From the NCBI RefSeq assembly GCF_030580955.1, contig NZ_JAUQON010000005.1, positions 372,001-436,000 on the forward strand: a DNA stretch of 64,000 bases. Reading direction: 5' to 3'. Position 1 is the stretch's first letter. Every line of letters starts with the position of its first letter. Below are positions 18,247 to 27,340 of this stretch, in pieces. The position numbers and the translations under genes are program-made. The DNA is from Hymenobacter convexus (GTDB lineage Bacteria; Bacteroidota; Bacteroidia; Cytophagales; Hymenobacteraceae). The notes under the pieces are model-generated. The model was not told the origin of the DNA and made no database searches. It saw nothing but the letters and a program-made list of their open reading frames with translations.

Positions 18247-18277
18247 AGCGGGTATTGGACATCATTTCACGCCTCTT

Positions 18278-18373
18278 ATGAACTCGCTCATTTTCATTCC
18301 GGTGCTCTACGTTGCCGGCCTCGGCTGCTTCTGGCTTTTCTATAAGTCGGTTGACTTTTTCGATAACATTTAA
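18278..18373 (+). CDS. Small single-span membrane protein preceding kdpF
   Basis: A 31-residue frame, MNSLIFIPVLYVAGLGCFWLFYKSVDFFDNI: one transmembrane helix then a short end carrying YKSVDFFDNI. It sits 12 bases before kdpF on the same strand, right after the candidate sigma-54 promoter, and the whole frame is well formed. It may be an extra small subunit or regulator of the Kdp pump, as KdpF is; this is inference from position and size. It is too short for most gene finders. Confidence 0.6.
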   Translation: MNSLIFIPVLYVAGLGCFWLFYKSVDFFDNI

Positions 18374-18385
18374 TCCCCAGCTGCC

Positions 18386-18466
18386 ATGATGTTCGCCCTG
18401 CTGCTGCTCGCCATTGCCACGTTCGGCTATCTCTGCTACGTGCTGCTCAGACCCGAGAAATTTTAA
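18386..18466 (+). CDS. kdpF: Kdp potassium ATPase small subunit KdpF
   Basis: A 26-residue protein with one hydrophobic helix (FALLLLAIATFGYLCYVLL) and the C-terminal RPEKF, matching the size, single span and xPExF end of KdpF, and lying directly ahead of kdpA. KdpF stabilises the KdpABC complex in the inner membrane. Two adjacent ATG codons (18386 and 18389) can start it. Palindrome copy 2 begins five bases after the stop. Confidence 0.85.
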   Translation: MMFALLLLAIATFGYLCYVLLRPEKF

Positions 18467-18470
18467 TAAA

Positions 18471-18567
18471 GCGTCATGTAGAGCGCAGCGAAGCATCTCG
18501 CATGCTTCACCTAATCAGATTGAATTACTTCCCCAAGCGAGATGCTTCGCTGCGCTCTGCATGACGC
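18471..18567. repeat. Dispersed palindrome, copy 2 (kdpF-kdpA junction)
   Basis: Arms 18471-18501 and 18537-18567, 31 bases with one mismatch; core AGCGCAGCGAAGCATCTC. The loop contains GAATTACTT. It fills most of the gap between kdpF and kdpA, and the right arm ends 22 bases before the kdpA start. Confidence 0.9.
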
Positions 18568-18589
18568 GCTACTGCAACCCCTAAAACCC

Positions 18590-20290
18590 ATGAACAAAGA
18601 CCTCCTCGGCATCCTCGTCGTCTTCGGCAGCACCATGCTGCTGGCGCTGCCGCTGGGCCGCTACCTGGCCACGATTTACCGCGGCGACAAAAGCTGGACC
18701 GATTTTCTGGCGCCGCTGGAGCGGCTGCTGTTTCGCGTCGGTGGCATCGATGCCAATCGGGGCATGGCCTGGCAGCAGCACCTGGTGGCGCTGCTCACCA
18801 TCAACCTGGCCTGGTTTATCTGGGCCATGCTGGTGTTTTGCTTTCAAGGCAGCCTGCCACTTAATCCCGACAGCAACCCCTCGATGACGCCCGACCAGGC
18901 GTTTAACACGGCCATTGCCTTCCTGGTGAACTGCAACCTGCAGCACTATTCGGGCGAGTCGGGCGCGACGTACTTCTCGCAGCTGCTCGCCATCACCTTC
19001 CTGCAATTCGTGACGGCCGCCACCGGCATGGCCGCCGCTGTGGTCGTCTTCAACGCCCTGAAAGAGGGCACCACCGAGAAGCTGGGCAACTTCTACAACT
19101 ACTTTGTAAAGAGCATTACCCGCGTGCTGCTGCCCATTGCCACGGCGGTGGCGCTGGTGCTGGTGTTCCAGGGCACGCCCATGAACTGGGCCGGCAAAGC
19201 CCCCATCATGACCGTGCAGGGCGATTCCGTGAACGTGAGCCGCGGCCCGGCCGCCGCCATGATTGCCATCAAGGAGCTGGGCACCAACGGGGGCGGCTTC
19301 TTCGGAGCCAACTCGGCCCACCCGCTCGAAAACCCCACCTATCTCACCAATGCCGTCGAGAACTTCGCCCTGGTGCTCATTCCGCTGGCCATGGTGTTTG
19401 CTTTCGGCTACTATCTCAAGCGGCCGAAGCTGTCCTACATGGTGATGGGCGTGATGACGGTGGGCTTCCTGATGCTGCTGGCACCCACCGTGTACTATGA
19501 GATGCACGGCAACCCCGCCATCGCCCACATGGGAGCCGACCAGCGCCTGGGCGCCATGGAAGGCAAGGAAGTGCGCATCGGCGCAGCGGCCTCGGCCTAC
19601 TGGGGCATCACCAACACCGTCATCAGCTGCGGCTCGGTGAACTCTATGCACGACTCCCACATGCCCGTTTCGGGCATGGCCGAGCTGCTGGGCATGATGA
19701 CCAACGCCTTTTACGGCGGCGTGGGCGTGGGCTTTCTCAACTTCTTCGTCTTTGTCATCATCGCCGTGTTCATCTCGGGCCTGATGGTGGGCCGCACCCC
19801 GGAACTGCTGGGCAAGAAGATTGAGGCGCGAGAGATGAAAATTGCCATCATCGTGGCCCTGCTGCACCCGCTGCTCATCCTGGCCGGCACCGCGATGTCG
19901 GCGCATATCTACGCTGGCAACCCCACCGAATACGCCGGCTGGCTGGCCAACCCCGGCTACCACGGCTTCTCGGAAATGCTCTACGAATTCACTTCCTCGG
20001 CCGCCAACAACGGCTCCGGCTTCGAGGGCTTGGGCGACAACACGCCGTGGTGGAACATCTCGACGGGCATCGTGATGATACTGGCCCGCTACCTGCCCAT
20101 CATCGGCCCGGTGGCCATCGCCGGCCTGCTGGCTCGCAAGAAATTCATCCCCGAAAGTGCCGGCACCCTGCGCATTGATACCGCCACGTTCGGCGTGATG
20201 GTCTTCTTCGTGATTTGGATTATCGCCGCGCTGGCCTTTTTCCCGGCCCTGGCGTTGGGGCCGCTGGCCGAGCATTTCACGCTGTACTAG
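18590..20290 (+). CDS. kdpA: Potassium-transporting ATPase, K+-channel subunit KdpA
   Basis: A 566-residue membrane protein with about ten spans. All four selectivity-filter loops of KdpA are visible: NCNLQHYSGESG, GTNGGGFFGANSAHPLENP, SCGSVNSMHDSHMP and SSAANNGSGFEGL. It forms the potassium-selecting channel of the high-affinity KdpFABC pump in the inner membrane. The ATG at 18590 (MNKDLLGILVVFG) is chosen because the frame upstream runs through palindrome copy 2. The length is close to that of E. coli KdpA. Confidence 0.97.
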   Translation: MNKDLLGILVVFGSTMLLALPLGRYLATIYRGDKSWTDFLAPLERLLFRVGGIDANRGMAWQQHLVALLTINLAWFIWAMLVFCFQGSLPLNPDSNPSMTPDQAFNTAIAFLVNCNLQHYSGESGATYFSQLLAITFLQFVTAATGMAAAVVVFNALKEGTTEKLGNFYNYFVKSITRVLLPIATAVALVLVFQGTPMNWAGKAPIMTVQGDSVNVSRGPAAAMIAIKELGTNGGGFFGANSAHPLENPTYLTNAVENFALVLIPLAMVFAFGYYLKRPKLSYMVMGVMTVGFLMLLAPTVYYEMHGNPAIAHMGADQRLGAMEGKEVRIGAAASAYWGITNTVISCGSVNSMHDSHMPVSGMAELLGMMTNAFYGGVGVGFLNFFVFVIIAVFISGLMVGRTPELLGKKIEAREMKIAIIVALLHPLLILAGTAMSAHIYAGNPTEYAGWLANPGYHGFSEMLYEFTSSAANNGSGFEGLGDNTPWWNISTGIVMILARYLPIIGPVAIAGLLARKKFIPESAGTLRIDTATFGVMVFFVIWIIAALAFFPALALGPLAEHFTLY

Positions 20291-20300
20291 CACTAAAATC

Positions 20301-20404
20301 TGTCATGCTGACGAAGGAAGCATCTTATCACGGCTGCTTTCGTCGCATCAAGTAACTCCAGTAGTGAGGGCGTGATAAGGTCCTTCGCTGCGCTCAGGAT
20401 GACA
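20301..20404. repeat. Dispersed palindrome, copy 3 (kdpA-kdpB junction)
   Basis: Left arm 20301-20331 and right arm 20372-20404. The right arm carries GTGATAAGGTCCTTCGCTGC, a second subtype of the element (GAAGGACCTTATCAC instead of GAAGCATCTC). The left arm is imperfect and looks like a mix of the two subtypes. It ends seven bases before the kdpB start. Confidence 0.8.
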
Positions 20405-20410
20405 TTTCCC

Positions 20411-22456
20411 ATGGCAACCCAATCCCCCTCTTTATTTCAACCCGCGCTGGTCCGCGAAGCCGTCGGCCAGGCCTTCGTGAAGCTCGACCCGCGCACCATG
20501 TTCCGCAACCCGGTGATGTTCACCGTGGAAATCGGCACGGTGGTCATGTTCTTCGTCACCCTCGGCCTGCTGTTTCGGCCCGATGCGGCGCAGGGCAGCT
20601 TCGGCTACAACCTGACGGTGTTCATCGTGCTGTTTTTGACATTGCTCTTCGCCAATTTCGCTGAGGCCATTGCCGAAGCACGCGGCAAAGCGCAGGCCGA
20701 TTCGCTCCGCAAAACCCGCCAGGACACGCCCGCCAACGTGCGCCTCGACAACGGCAAAATGATGGCCGTGAGCTCGGCCCAGCTGCAAAAAGGCCAGATT
20801 TTCGTAGTCGAAGCCGGGGAAATTATCCCCACCGACGGCGAGATTATCGAGGGCCTCGCCACCATTGATGAGTCGGCCATTACCGGCGAATCAGCCCCCG
20901 TGATACGGGAGGCGGGCGGCGATAAATCCAGCGTCACGGGCGGCACGAAGGTGCTGAGCGACCGCATTGTGGTGCAGGTGACGACGGCGCCCGGCGAGTC
21001 GTTTCTGGATAAGATGATTGCGCTGGTGGAGGGCGCCTCGCGGCAGAAAACACCGAATGAAATTGCCCTCACCATCCTGCTGGCCGGGTTTACGCTGGTG
21101 TTCGTGATTGTGTGCGTGACCCTGCAGCCATTCGCCGAATACTCGAAAACGCCCATTGCGGTGGCCTCGTTTATCGCCCTGTTTGTGTGTCTGATTCCGA
21201 CCACGATTGGCGGGCTGCTCTCGGCCATCGGCATCGCCGGCATGGACCGCGCCCTGCGCGCCAACGTCATCACCAAAAGCGGCAAGGCCGTCGAGACTGC
21301 CGGCGACATCGACGTTTTGCTGCTCGATAAGACTGGTACCATCACCATTGGCAACCGCAAAGCCACGCATTTCTGGCCCGCGCCGGGCGTGGCGATGACG
21401 CAGTTCGTGGAATTCGCCACCTTAAGTTCGCTAACCGATGAAACTCCCGAAGGCAAAAGCATTGTGGAGCTGGCCCGCGACAACAAGGTGGACCCCACGT
21501 CGCTGCAGCGCCGACTCGATGGCGCCGAGCTTATCAAATTTACCGCCGAGACCCGCTCGTCGGGCGTGACGCTGGGCGACGGCACCCGCATCCGCAAAGG
21601 CGCCTCTGATGCCATTCGGACCCTGAGCAACGCGGCCGGCAACGATTTCCCGCAGGCCACCGCCGACCAGGTGGTGACCATTGCCAGCAACGGCGGCACC
21701 CCGCTGGTGCTGAGCGAAAACGACCGGGTGCTGGGCGTGGTGGAATTGCAGGACATCATCAAGCCCGGCATCCAGGAGCGATTTGAGCGGCTGCGGAAGA
21801 TGGGCATCAAAACCGTGATGGTGACCGGCGACAACCCGCTCACCGCCCGCTTCATCGCCGAAAAAGCCGGTGTGGACGACTTCATCGCTGAGGCCAAGCC
21901 AGAGGACAAGATGCAGTACATCCGCACCGAGCAGCAGCAGGGCAAGCTGGTGGCCATGATGGGCGATGGCACCAACGACGCCCCCGCCCTGGCCCAGGCC
22001 GACGTGGGCGTGGCCATGAACTCGGGTACCCAAGCCGCCAAGGAAGCCGGCAACATGGTCGACCTTGACAACGACCCCACCAAGCTCATCGAAGTGGTCG
22101 AAATCGGCAAGCAGCTGCTCATGACGCGCGGCACGCTCACCACGTTCTCGATTGCGAATGACGTGGCCAAGTACTTCGCCATCGTGCCGGCGCTGTTCAT
22201 GGTGGCCATTCCGGCCCTGGGCGCGCTCAACATCATGGGCCTGAAGTCGCCGCAGTCGGCCATTCTCTCGGCCGTGATTTTTAACGCCCTAATCATCCCG
22301 GCGCTGGTGCCGCTGGCCTTGAAGGGCGTGGCTTATACGCCGATTGGGGCCTCGGCTTTGCTCCGCCGGAACCTGCTGATTTATGGCTTGGGTGGGGTGG
22401 TGGTGCCGTTTATCGGCATTAAGATTATTGACCTGATTGTCGGGGCGTTTCTGTAA
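20411..22456 (+). CDS. kdpB: Potassium-transporting P-type ATPase subunit KdpB
   Basis: A 681-residue P-type ATPase. The phosphorylated Asp is residue 306 in [13 protein letters not shown]; the actuator TGES is in ITGESAPV; the nucleotide domain has KGASDAIR; and [24 protein letters not shown] closes the P domain. [18 protein letters not shown] is the KdpB-specific C-terminal segment. It hydrolyses ATP to drive potassium uptake through KdpA. Start ATG 20411 ([14 protein letters not shown]) is taken because the frame upstream lies in a palindrome. Confidence 0.97.
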   Translation: MATQSPSLFQPALVREAVGQAFVKLDPRTMFRNPVMFTVEIGTVVMFFVTLGLLFRPDAAQGSFGYNLTVFIVLFLTLLFANFAEAIAEARGKAQADSLRKTRQDTPANVRLDNGKMMAVSSAQLQKGQIFVVEAGEIIPTDGEIIEGLATIDESAITGESAPVIREAGGDKSSVTGGTKVLSDRIVVQVTTAPGESFLDKMIALVEGASRQKTPNEIALTILLAGFTLVFVIVCVTLQPFAEYSKTPIAVASFIALFVCLIPTTIGGLLSAIGIAGMDRALRANVITKSGKAVETAGDIDVLLLDKTGTITIGNRKATHFWPAPGVAMTQFVEFATLSSLTDETPEGKSIVELARDNKVDPTSLQRRLDGAELIKFTAETRSSGVTLGDGTRIRKGASDAIRTLSNAAGNDFPQATADQVVTIASNGGTPLVLSENDRVLGVVELQDIIKPGIQERFERLRKMGIKTVMVTGDNPLTARFIAEKAGVDDFIAEAKPEDKMQYIRTEQQQGKLVAMMGDGTNDAPALAQADVGVAMNSGTQAAKEAGNMVDLDNDPTKLIEVVEIGKQLLMTRGTLTTFSIANDVAKYFAIVPALFMVAIPALGALNIMGLKSPQSAILSAVIFNALIIPALVPLALKGVAYTPIGASALLRRNLLIYGLGGVVVPFIGIKIIDLIVGAFL

Positions 22457-22463
22457 TCATATC

Positions 22464-22582
22464 TGTCATCCTGAACGCAGCGAAGGACCTTATCACGCTT
22501 GCGCATCTTTCCTTATCAGCCAAATCAATTACACCCTGCTTGTGCAGTCGGGATAAGGTCCTTCGCTGCGCTCAGGATGACA
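22464..22582. repeat. Dispersed palindrome, copy 4 (kdpB-kdpC junction)
   Basis: Arms 22464-22496 and 22551-22582, nearly perfect reverse complements, of the GAAGGACCTTATC subtype. The loop holds CAAATCAATTACA. It begins eight bases after the kdpB stop and ends 15 bases before the kdpC start. Confidence 0.9.
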
Positions 22583-22596
22583 AAAACCAAGTTCCC

Positions 22597-23157
22597 ATGA
22601 AATCCCAACTCTTTTCCGTCCTGCGTTTCACCCTGGCCCTGATGGTGCTGTGCTGCGGGTTATATCCCGCCCTGGTGTGGGCCGTGGCCCAACTGGCGCC
22701 CGGCCAGGGCGAAGGCGTCCAAATCAGCCGCAACGGCCGCGTGGTGGGCTTCGCCAACGTGGGCCAGAAGTTCGACAAGCCCGCGTATTTCAACTCGCGC
22801 CCTTCGGCGGCCGATTATCATGCCGACGCCAGCTCTGGCTCCAATAAGGGACCCAGCAACCCCGAATACCTGGCCGTGGTGAAAGCTCGCCTCGACACTT
22901 TTCTGCTGCAAAACCCCGGCGTGAAAGCGGCCGACGTGCCCGCTGAGCTCATTACCGCCAGCGGCTCGGGGCTCGACCCGCACCTCTCGCCGGCCGGCGC
23001 CCTGGTGCAGGTGCCCCGCGTGGCCCGCGTCCGCAAGCTCGATGCGGCCCGCGTGCAGGCGCTGGTGCAGCAACAGATTGAAACCAACCTCATCGGCCCC
23101 GACCGGGTGAATGTGCTGAAACTGAACCTGGCGCTGGATGCGCTGGCCGCCCGCTAA
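22597..23157 (+). CDS. kdpC: Potassium-transporting ATPase subunit KdpC
   Basis: A 186-residue protein with one N-terminal membrane helix (FTLALMVLCCGLYPALVWAVAQ). The periplasmic body has the family segments YFNSRPSAADYHADASSGSNKGPSNPEYL, DVPAELITASGSGLDPHLSPAGA and PRVARVRKLDAARVQALV. KdpC holds KdpA and KdpB together and is needed for high-affinity uptake. The ATG at 22597 gives the usual length; the frame further upstream runs through palindrome copy 4. Confidence 0.96.
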   Translation: MKSQLFSVLRFTLALMVLCCGLYPALVWAVAQLAPGQGEGVQISRNGRVVGFANVGQKFDKPAYFNSRPSAADYHADASSGSNKGPSNPEYLAVVKARLDTFLLQNPGVKAADVPAELITASGSGLDPHLSPAGALVQVPRVARVRKLDAARVQALVQQQIETNLIGPDRVNVLKLNLALDALAAR

Positions 23158-23242
23158 GCTTTCTACTGCATTTCCTATTTCAAAAGTCCTCCCCGTGCTG
23201 CCCCAGCAGCCGGTGGAGGCACTATTTCCCACCCCATCTCCG

Positions 23243-24721
23243 ATGAAAAACATTTCCCGCCGCGCCCTGCCTGCTACCTTGCTGACAGCCGCGCTGGCCA
23301 CTGCCACCCTCCCCGCCGCGCTGGCTCAGACCACCGAAACGGCCACCGCCCAAAACCCGGCCACCAAGGCCGATACCACCGCTGCTTCAACTGCTAAAGT
23401 CCCCTTCGACGGCATGGATTTGAGCTGGGTGAACGGCCAGAACCGCCAGCAGAATTTCCCGCTCCAGTTCCAGGACAAGGACGGCGAAACCGTACTCACG
23501 GCCACCACTTTTCTGGATGGCTACTACAACTACAACTTCGCCCGGCCGCTCGACCATACCCAGACGATTTCGGCCGTGACGGGCCGCGCCAACGAGTTTT
23601 CGCTGGCCCTGGCCAGCATCGGCATCGAGTCGAACTACAAGAATATTATCGGCCGGCTGTGGCTGCAAACCGGCTCGATGCTAAATGTGGTACAGGAAAC
23701 CGACGGCTCGGTGCTACGTGGGCGCAACACGGGCACTACCATCGGGGCCAATGGCGTGAACAACGGCACGGGCATTACCGGCAACAACCTGAAGTACATC
23801 CGCGAGGCGGCGGCCGGCTACCACTTCAACGTGGCCTACGGCCTGAACGTAGAGTTGGGCATTTTCATGAGCTACATCGGCCTGGAAAGCTACGTGACGC
23901 AGGAAAACTGGAGCTATCAACGCTCGTTGGTGTGCGACTTCACGCCCTTCTATTTCCAGGGCGCACGGGCGCAGTTTTACCCCAGCAAGAAGTTCAAGAC
24001 CGAGCTGTGGCTGATGAACGGCTGGCAGACCTACAATACATTCAACAAGCGCCCGTCCATCGGCAATTCCAACTACTTCCGGCCCAACGAGAACCTGCAG
24101 CTGGTGGCCAACTTCTACTACGGCAACGACTCGCGCCCCGGCACCGACTCGGCGGCCATCGGCCGGGCGGCCTACCCCAACGTCAACCGCTTCCACCACG
24201 ACAACTCCATCGTGGCGCGCTACTATCACAAGGACAAGGCAAAAGCCCTGCGCGGCATCACCCAGGCCGCGTTTAGCCTGAACACGCACTACGGCTTCCA
24301 GAGCGGCACCGATGCGGCCGGCAACGAGGTGAAGGCCCGCGACAACTTCATGTTCGGAAGCTCCTTTGCCAACCGCCTGTGGTTTGCCAAGAATAAAATG
24401 GCCCTCACCACCCGCGTGGGCTTCGTGAAAAACCCCTCGCGCTACCTCAGCTTCAACCCCTCGGTGGTGGGCTTCACCGATGCGGACGCCAGCAAGCTTA
24501 CCGCCAAGGAAGCCACGCTAACCCTGGACCTGATGCCCTCCGACTACGTGACCCTCCGCGTGGAATACCTGCACCGCTCGGCCAACGTGCCCTATTTCGC
24601 CGGGCCCGGCGGCACCACCTCGCCCAGCGGCTACGCCGACCAGCCCCTGCCCGCCAACTGGCAGCCCGACCTGCGCGACTACGAGAACCGCCTCATCTTC
24701 GCGGTTAATTTCCGGCTCTAA
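23243..24721 (+). CDS. Outer-membrane beta-barrel porin (OmpL/BBP2-like), kdp-linked, first copy
   Basis: A 492-residue exported protein. The signal peptide is MKNISRRALPATLLTAAL... ending ALAQ, followed by a Thr/Ala-rich linker. The mature part has alternating aromatic and polar beta strands (FLDGYYNYNFARPLD, NNLKYIREAAAGYHFNV, YVTLRVEYLHRS) and ends NRLIFAVNFRL with the C-terminal aromatic/Leu pattern of outer-membrane barrels. It resembles the OmpL-like porin-2 group. The place after kdpC suggests that it lets potassium or counter-ions cross the outer membrane (inference). The following gene is a shorter relative. A hairpin terminator follows. Confidence 0.82.
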   Translation: MKNISRRALPATLLTAALATATLPAALAQTTETATAQNPATKADTTAASTAKVPFDGMDLSWVNGQNRQQNFPLQFQDKDGETVLTATTFLDGYYNYNFARPLDHTQTISAVTGRANEFSLALASIGIESNYKNIIGRLWLQTGSMLNVVQETDGSVLRGRNTGTTIGANGVNNGTGITGNNLKYIREAAAGYHFNVAYGLNVELGIFMSYIGLESYVTQENWSYQRSLVCDFTPFYFQGARAQFYPSKKFKTELWLMNGWQTYNTFNKRPSIGNSNYFRPNENLQLVANFYYGNDSRPGTDSAAIGRAAYPNVNRFHHDNSIVARYYHKDKAKALRGITQAAFSLNTHYGFQSGTDAAGNEVKARDNFMFGSSFANRLWFAKNKMALTTRVGFVKNPSRYLSFNPSVVGFTDADASKLTAKEATLTLDLMPSDYVTLRVEYLHRSANVPYFAGPGGTTSPSGYADQPLPANWQPDLRDYENRLIFAVNFRL

Positions 24722-24739
24722 CGCCCATTCTTCACGCCG

Positions 24740-24780
24740 AAAACGGCCGGCTTACGCAGCCGGCCGTTTTCCCTTTTTTT
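24740..24780 (+). terminator. Rho-independent terminator between the two porin genes
   Basis: Stem AAAACGGCCGG / CCGGCCGTTTT, loop CTTACGCAG, then CCC and seven T. It may end the kdpFABC-porin transcript, so that the second porin and the sensor genes need their own promoter or read-through. Confidence 0.88.
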
Positions 24781-24791
24781 TCCGTCTTCTC

Positions 24792-25955
24792 ATGAAATCA
24801 GCAGCGCTACTTTGTGCCCTCGTCGCGGCTGGCTGGCCGGCGGCACGCCTGCAGGCCCAAGCCGTGCCCCCGGCGCCCACGACCACCGCACCGCCCGTCG
24901 CGCCCACGGCCACTGCTGCCGCCCAAACTGCCAGCGCCGCGGCCGACACGGCCCAGGCCGACCCCAAGCCCGAATTCTTCGGCTACGTGGGCGTGTACTA
25001 CGGCTACGATTTCAACAACCCCGCCAGCCTCACGCGGCCGGGCTTCATCTACTCCGAAAACCTGCACAACCAGTTTGCCGTGAACCTGGCCCTGCTGGGC
25101 GCGCGCTACACCAGCGACCGGTTCCGGGGCACCTTCGCCATCCAGACCGGCACTTACCCCGATGCCAACTACGCCGCCGAGCCGGGGGTGTTCAAGAACA
25201 TCTACGAGGCCTGGGGCGGCGTGAAAGTGGCCAAAAACCTCTGGCTCGACGCCGGTATTTTCCTCTCGCACATCGGCCTGGAAGGACCGAACTCGCGCGA
25301 CAACCTTACCCTGACGCGCTCCATCATGGCCGACAACTCGCCCTACTACGAGGCCGGGGCCAAGCTCACCTACGACCCCGGCAAAAAGTGGCTGGTGTCT
25401 TTCCTAGCCATCAACGGCTGGCAAGTCATCCGCGACCGCAACCAGAACGAGGCCGTGGGCACGCAGGTGCAGTTCCGGCCCAGCCCCAAGTGGCTGCTCA
25501 ACTCCAGCACCTTCGTGGGCGAGGGCCGCAACGCCCCCGATTCCATCAGCCGGCAGCTGCGCTATTTCCACAATTTCTACGTCACTTACGACCCCTCGGC
25601 GAAGTGGAAACTCGCGGCTGCCTTCGATACCGGCTGGGAGGAAAAATACCAGCAAAGCGGCTACAACGCCTGGCAAGGCGCCTCGCTCATCGTGCGCCGC
25701 CGCACCACCGCGCGCACCGGCATCGTGGGTCGGGTAGAGTATTACCACGACCCGGCCGGCGTGTTGGCCCCCACCCGCGCCGGTGGCCTCAATACTGTGG
25801 GTTATTCCCTAGGCTTCGACTACCTGCCCGTGCCCCGCGTGATTCTGCGCGCTGAGGCCAAGCAGTTTGTGGACCAGAACGACGTGTACCTGGAAAAGAA
25901 GACCTATAAGAAGACCAACGGTGCCGCCACGGTGCTGCTGGGGTTGACATTTTAG
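24792..25955 (+). CDS. Outer-membrane beta-barrel porin (OmpL/BBP2-like), kdp-linked, second copy
   Basis: A 387-residue exported protein with signal peptide MKSAALLCALVAAGWPAARLQAQ and a Pro/Thr/Ala linker. The barrel shares with the preceding gene the strand and turn patterns YYGYDFNNP, GIFLSHIGLEGPNSRDNLTLTRSIMADNSPYYEAGAKL, WLVSFLAINGWQV and a porin-like aromatic end (LLGLTF). Two related porins beside kdp suggest a cell-surface step of potassium entry (inference). The start is 12 bases after the terminator run. Confidence 0.82.
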   Translation: MKSAALLCALVAAGWPAARLQAQAVPPAPTTTAPPVAPTATAAAQTASAAADTAQADPKPEFFGYVGVYYGYDFNNPASLTRPGFIYSENLHNQFAVNLALLGARYTSDRFRGTFAIQTGTYPDANYAAEPGVFKNIYEAWGGVKVAKNLWLDAGIFLSHIGLEGPNSRDNLTLTRSIMADNSPYYEAGAKLTYDPGKKWLVSFLAINGWQVIRDRNQNEAVGTQVQFRPSPKWLLNSSTFVGEGRNAPDSISRQLRYFHNFYVTYDPSAKWKLAAAFDTGWEEKYQQSGYNAWQGASLIVRRRTTARTGIVGRVEYYHDPAGVLAPTRAGGLNTVGYSLGFDYLPVPRVILRAEAKQFVDQNDVYLEKKTYKKTNGAATVLLGLTF

Positions 25956-25973
25956 AAATGAACTGCTTAAGAA

Positions 25974-26070
25974 GAACGTCATGCTGAGCGTAGTCGAAGC
26001 ATCTCTACTGCTGAAGTAATTCATCTGCTCTCGCGATGGAGATGCTTCGACTGCGCTCAGCATGACGTTC
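25974..26070. repeat. Dispersed palindrome, copy 5 (porin-kdpD junction)
   Basis: Arms 25974-26005 and 26039-26070, 32 bases with one mismatch; core AGTCGAAGCATCTC matched by GAGATGCTTCGACT. The loop contains AAGTAATTCAT. It lies 18 bases after the porin stop and 25 before the kdpD start. Confidence 0.9.
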
Positions 26071-26095
26071 AAAAAACAACCATCCTCTAATTCCC

Positions 26096-27265
26096 ATGAC
26101 CCTCTCGGAGGAAAACCAGCGCGACCTGTCCGCCGAGCGGTTTCTGCGGCAGGTGCAGGCCAAGCGGCGGGGCACGCTCAAGGTGTACCTGGGCCTGGCC
26201 GCTGGCGTGGGCAAAACCTACCGCATGCTGCAGGAAGCCCACGACCTGCACCAGCACGGCGTGGATGTTCTGCTCGGCTACATCGAAACCCACAACCGAC
26301 CCGGCACCGTGGCCGAGCTGAAGGACGTGCCGCTGCTGCCGCGCAAGCACGTTTTTTACAAGGGCAGGGCGCTGGAGGAAATGGACGTGGAAGCCATTCT
26401 GCAGCGCCGTCCGCAAGTCGTTATCGTAGACGAGCTGGCCCATAGCAATGTGCCGGGCTCGCGCCACGACAAGCGCTGGCAGGACGTGGAATACCTTGTG
26501 GCGCAGGGCATTTCGGTGATAACCGCCGTGAACGTGCAGCACCTCGAAAGCCTGCACGACCAGGTGCTGAAAATAACCGGCACCGACGTGACCGAGCGCA
26601 TCCCCGACCAGCTGCTGAAACAGGCCGACGAGGTGGTGAACGTGGACCTGACCGTGGGCGAGCTGCGCACTCGGCTCGAAGAAGGCAAAATTTACGACCC
26701 GGACAAGGTGCCTACCGCGCTGGCCAATTTCTTCCAGGCCGAAAACCTGCTTCAGCTGCGCCGCTTAGCGGTGCGCGAAGTGGCCCAGCTACTCGGCCGG
26801 CAGGTAGAGTCCGAAGCCGGTGGGGCGCCTGCCGTGCTGCCCACCCGCCGCAACGACGACCGCCTGCTGGCCTGCATCAATTCCAACGACGCGGCCGCCA
26901 GGGAAATCATCCGCAAGACCTCGCGGCTGGCCGACCGGTTTTCGGCCGCCGCCTGGTATGTGCTCTACGTGCAAACCGGCCGTGAATCGGCCGACCGCAT
27001 CGGCCTGGCTACGCAACGCCATCTGCTCAACAACCTGCAGCTCGCCACCCAGCTCGGGGCGCAGATTTTACGGGTGAAGGACGACGACGTGGTGGGCGCC
27101 ATCCGGCGCGTAGCCGCCGAAAAAAACGCCACGCTGCTGGTCTGCGGCATCACCGGGGAAAAAGGTCTGTGGAGCCAGCTTTCGCGGCGCGGCGTCACGT
27201 TCGACCTGCTCCGCGCCGTGGCCCGCGACAGCCCGGATTTGGACGTTTATCTGATAACGTATTGA
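26096..27265 (+). CDS. kdpD: KdpD input half: KdpD N-terminal domain plus USP domain, no kinase
   Basis: A 389-residue soluble protein corresponding to the first half of E. coli KdpD. Residues 1-230 are the KdpD domain with Walker A GLAAGVGKT (33-41), IETHNRPGT, VIVDELAHSNVPGSRHDKRWQDVE and VNVQHLESLHD. Residues about 250-389 are a universal-stress-protein-like domain (NSNDAAAREIIRKTSRLADRFSAAWYVLYV, AAEKNATLLVCGI). The four-helix membrane part, GAF, and kinase domains of full KdpD are absent; the protein ends naturally at TAA. In known KdpD the N-terminal half senses K+ or c-di-AMP state. It probably signals to the kinase encoded 75 bases downstream (inference). ATG 26096 is the start. Confidence 0.92.
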   Translation: MTLSEENQRDLSAERFLRQVQAKRRGTLKVYLGLAAGVGKTYRMLQEAHDLHQHGVDVLLGYIETHNRPGTVAELKDVPLLPRKHVFYKGRALEEMDVEAILQRRPQVVIVDELAHSNVPGSRHDKRWQDVEYLVAQGISVITAVNVQHLESLHDQVLKITGTDVTERIPDQLLKQADEVVNVDLTVGELRTRLEEGKIYDPDKVPTALANFFQAENLLQLRRLAVREVAQLLGRQVESEAGGAPAVLPTRRNDDRLLACINSNDAAAREIIRKTSRLADRFSAAAWYVLYVQTGRESADRIGLATQRHLLNNLQLATQLGAQILRVKDDDVVGAIRRVAAEKNATLLVCGITGEKGLWSQLSRRGVTFDLLRAVARDSPDLDVYLITY

Positions 27266-27340
27266 GTTCGCTGAACAAGCCCGGCCCGGTATGACGGGCT
27301 GAAAATTACCCATTTACCTTTCTCAATCCTCTCCTTCGCC

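Noticed and set aside
18163..18345. GTG-started 60-codon frame after an AGGAGG string
   Set aside because: It overlaps the better-supported 31-residue membrane peptide in another frame and has no motif; the AGGAGG is probably chance, since Bacteroidota rarely use Shine-Dalgarno sites.
18581..22296. Long minus-strand open frames opposite kdpA and kdpB
   Set aside because: They are mirror frames of well-supported membrane proteins and have His/Gly/Arg-rich or Ser-rich composition without motifs.
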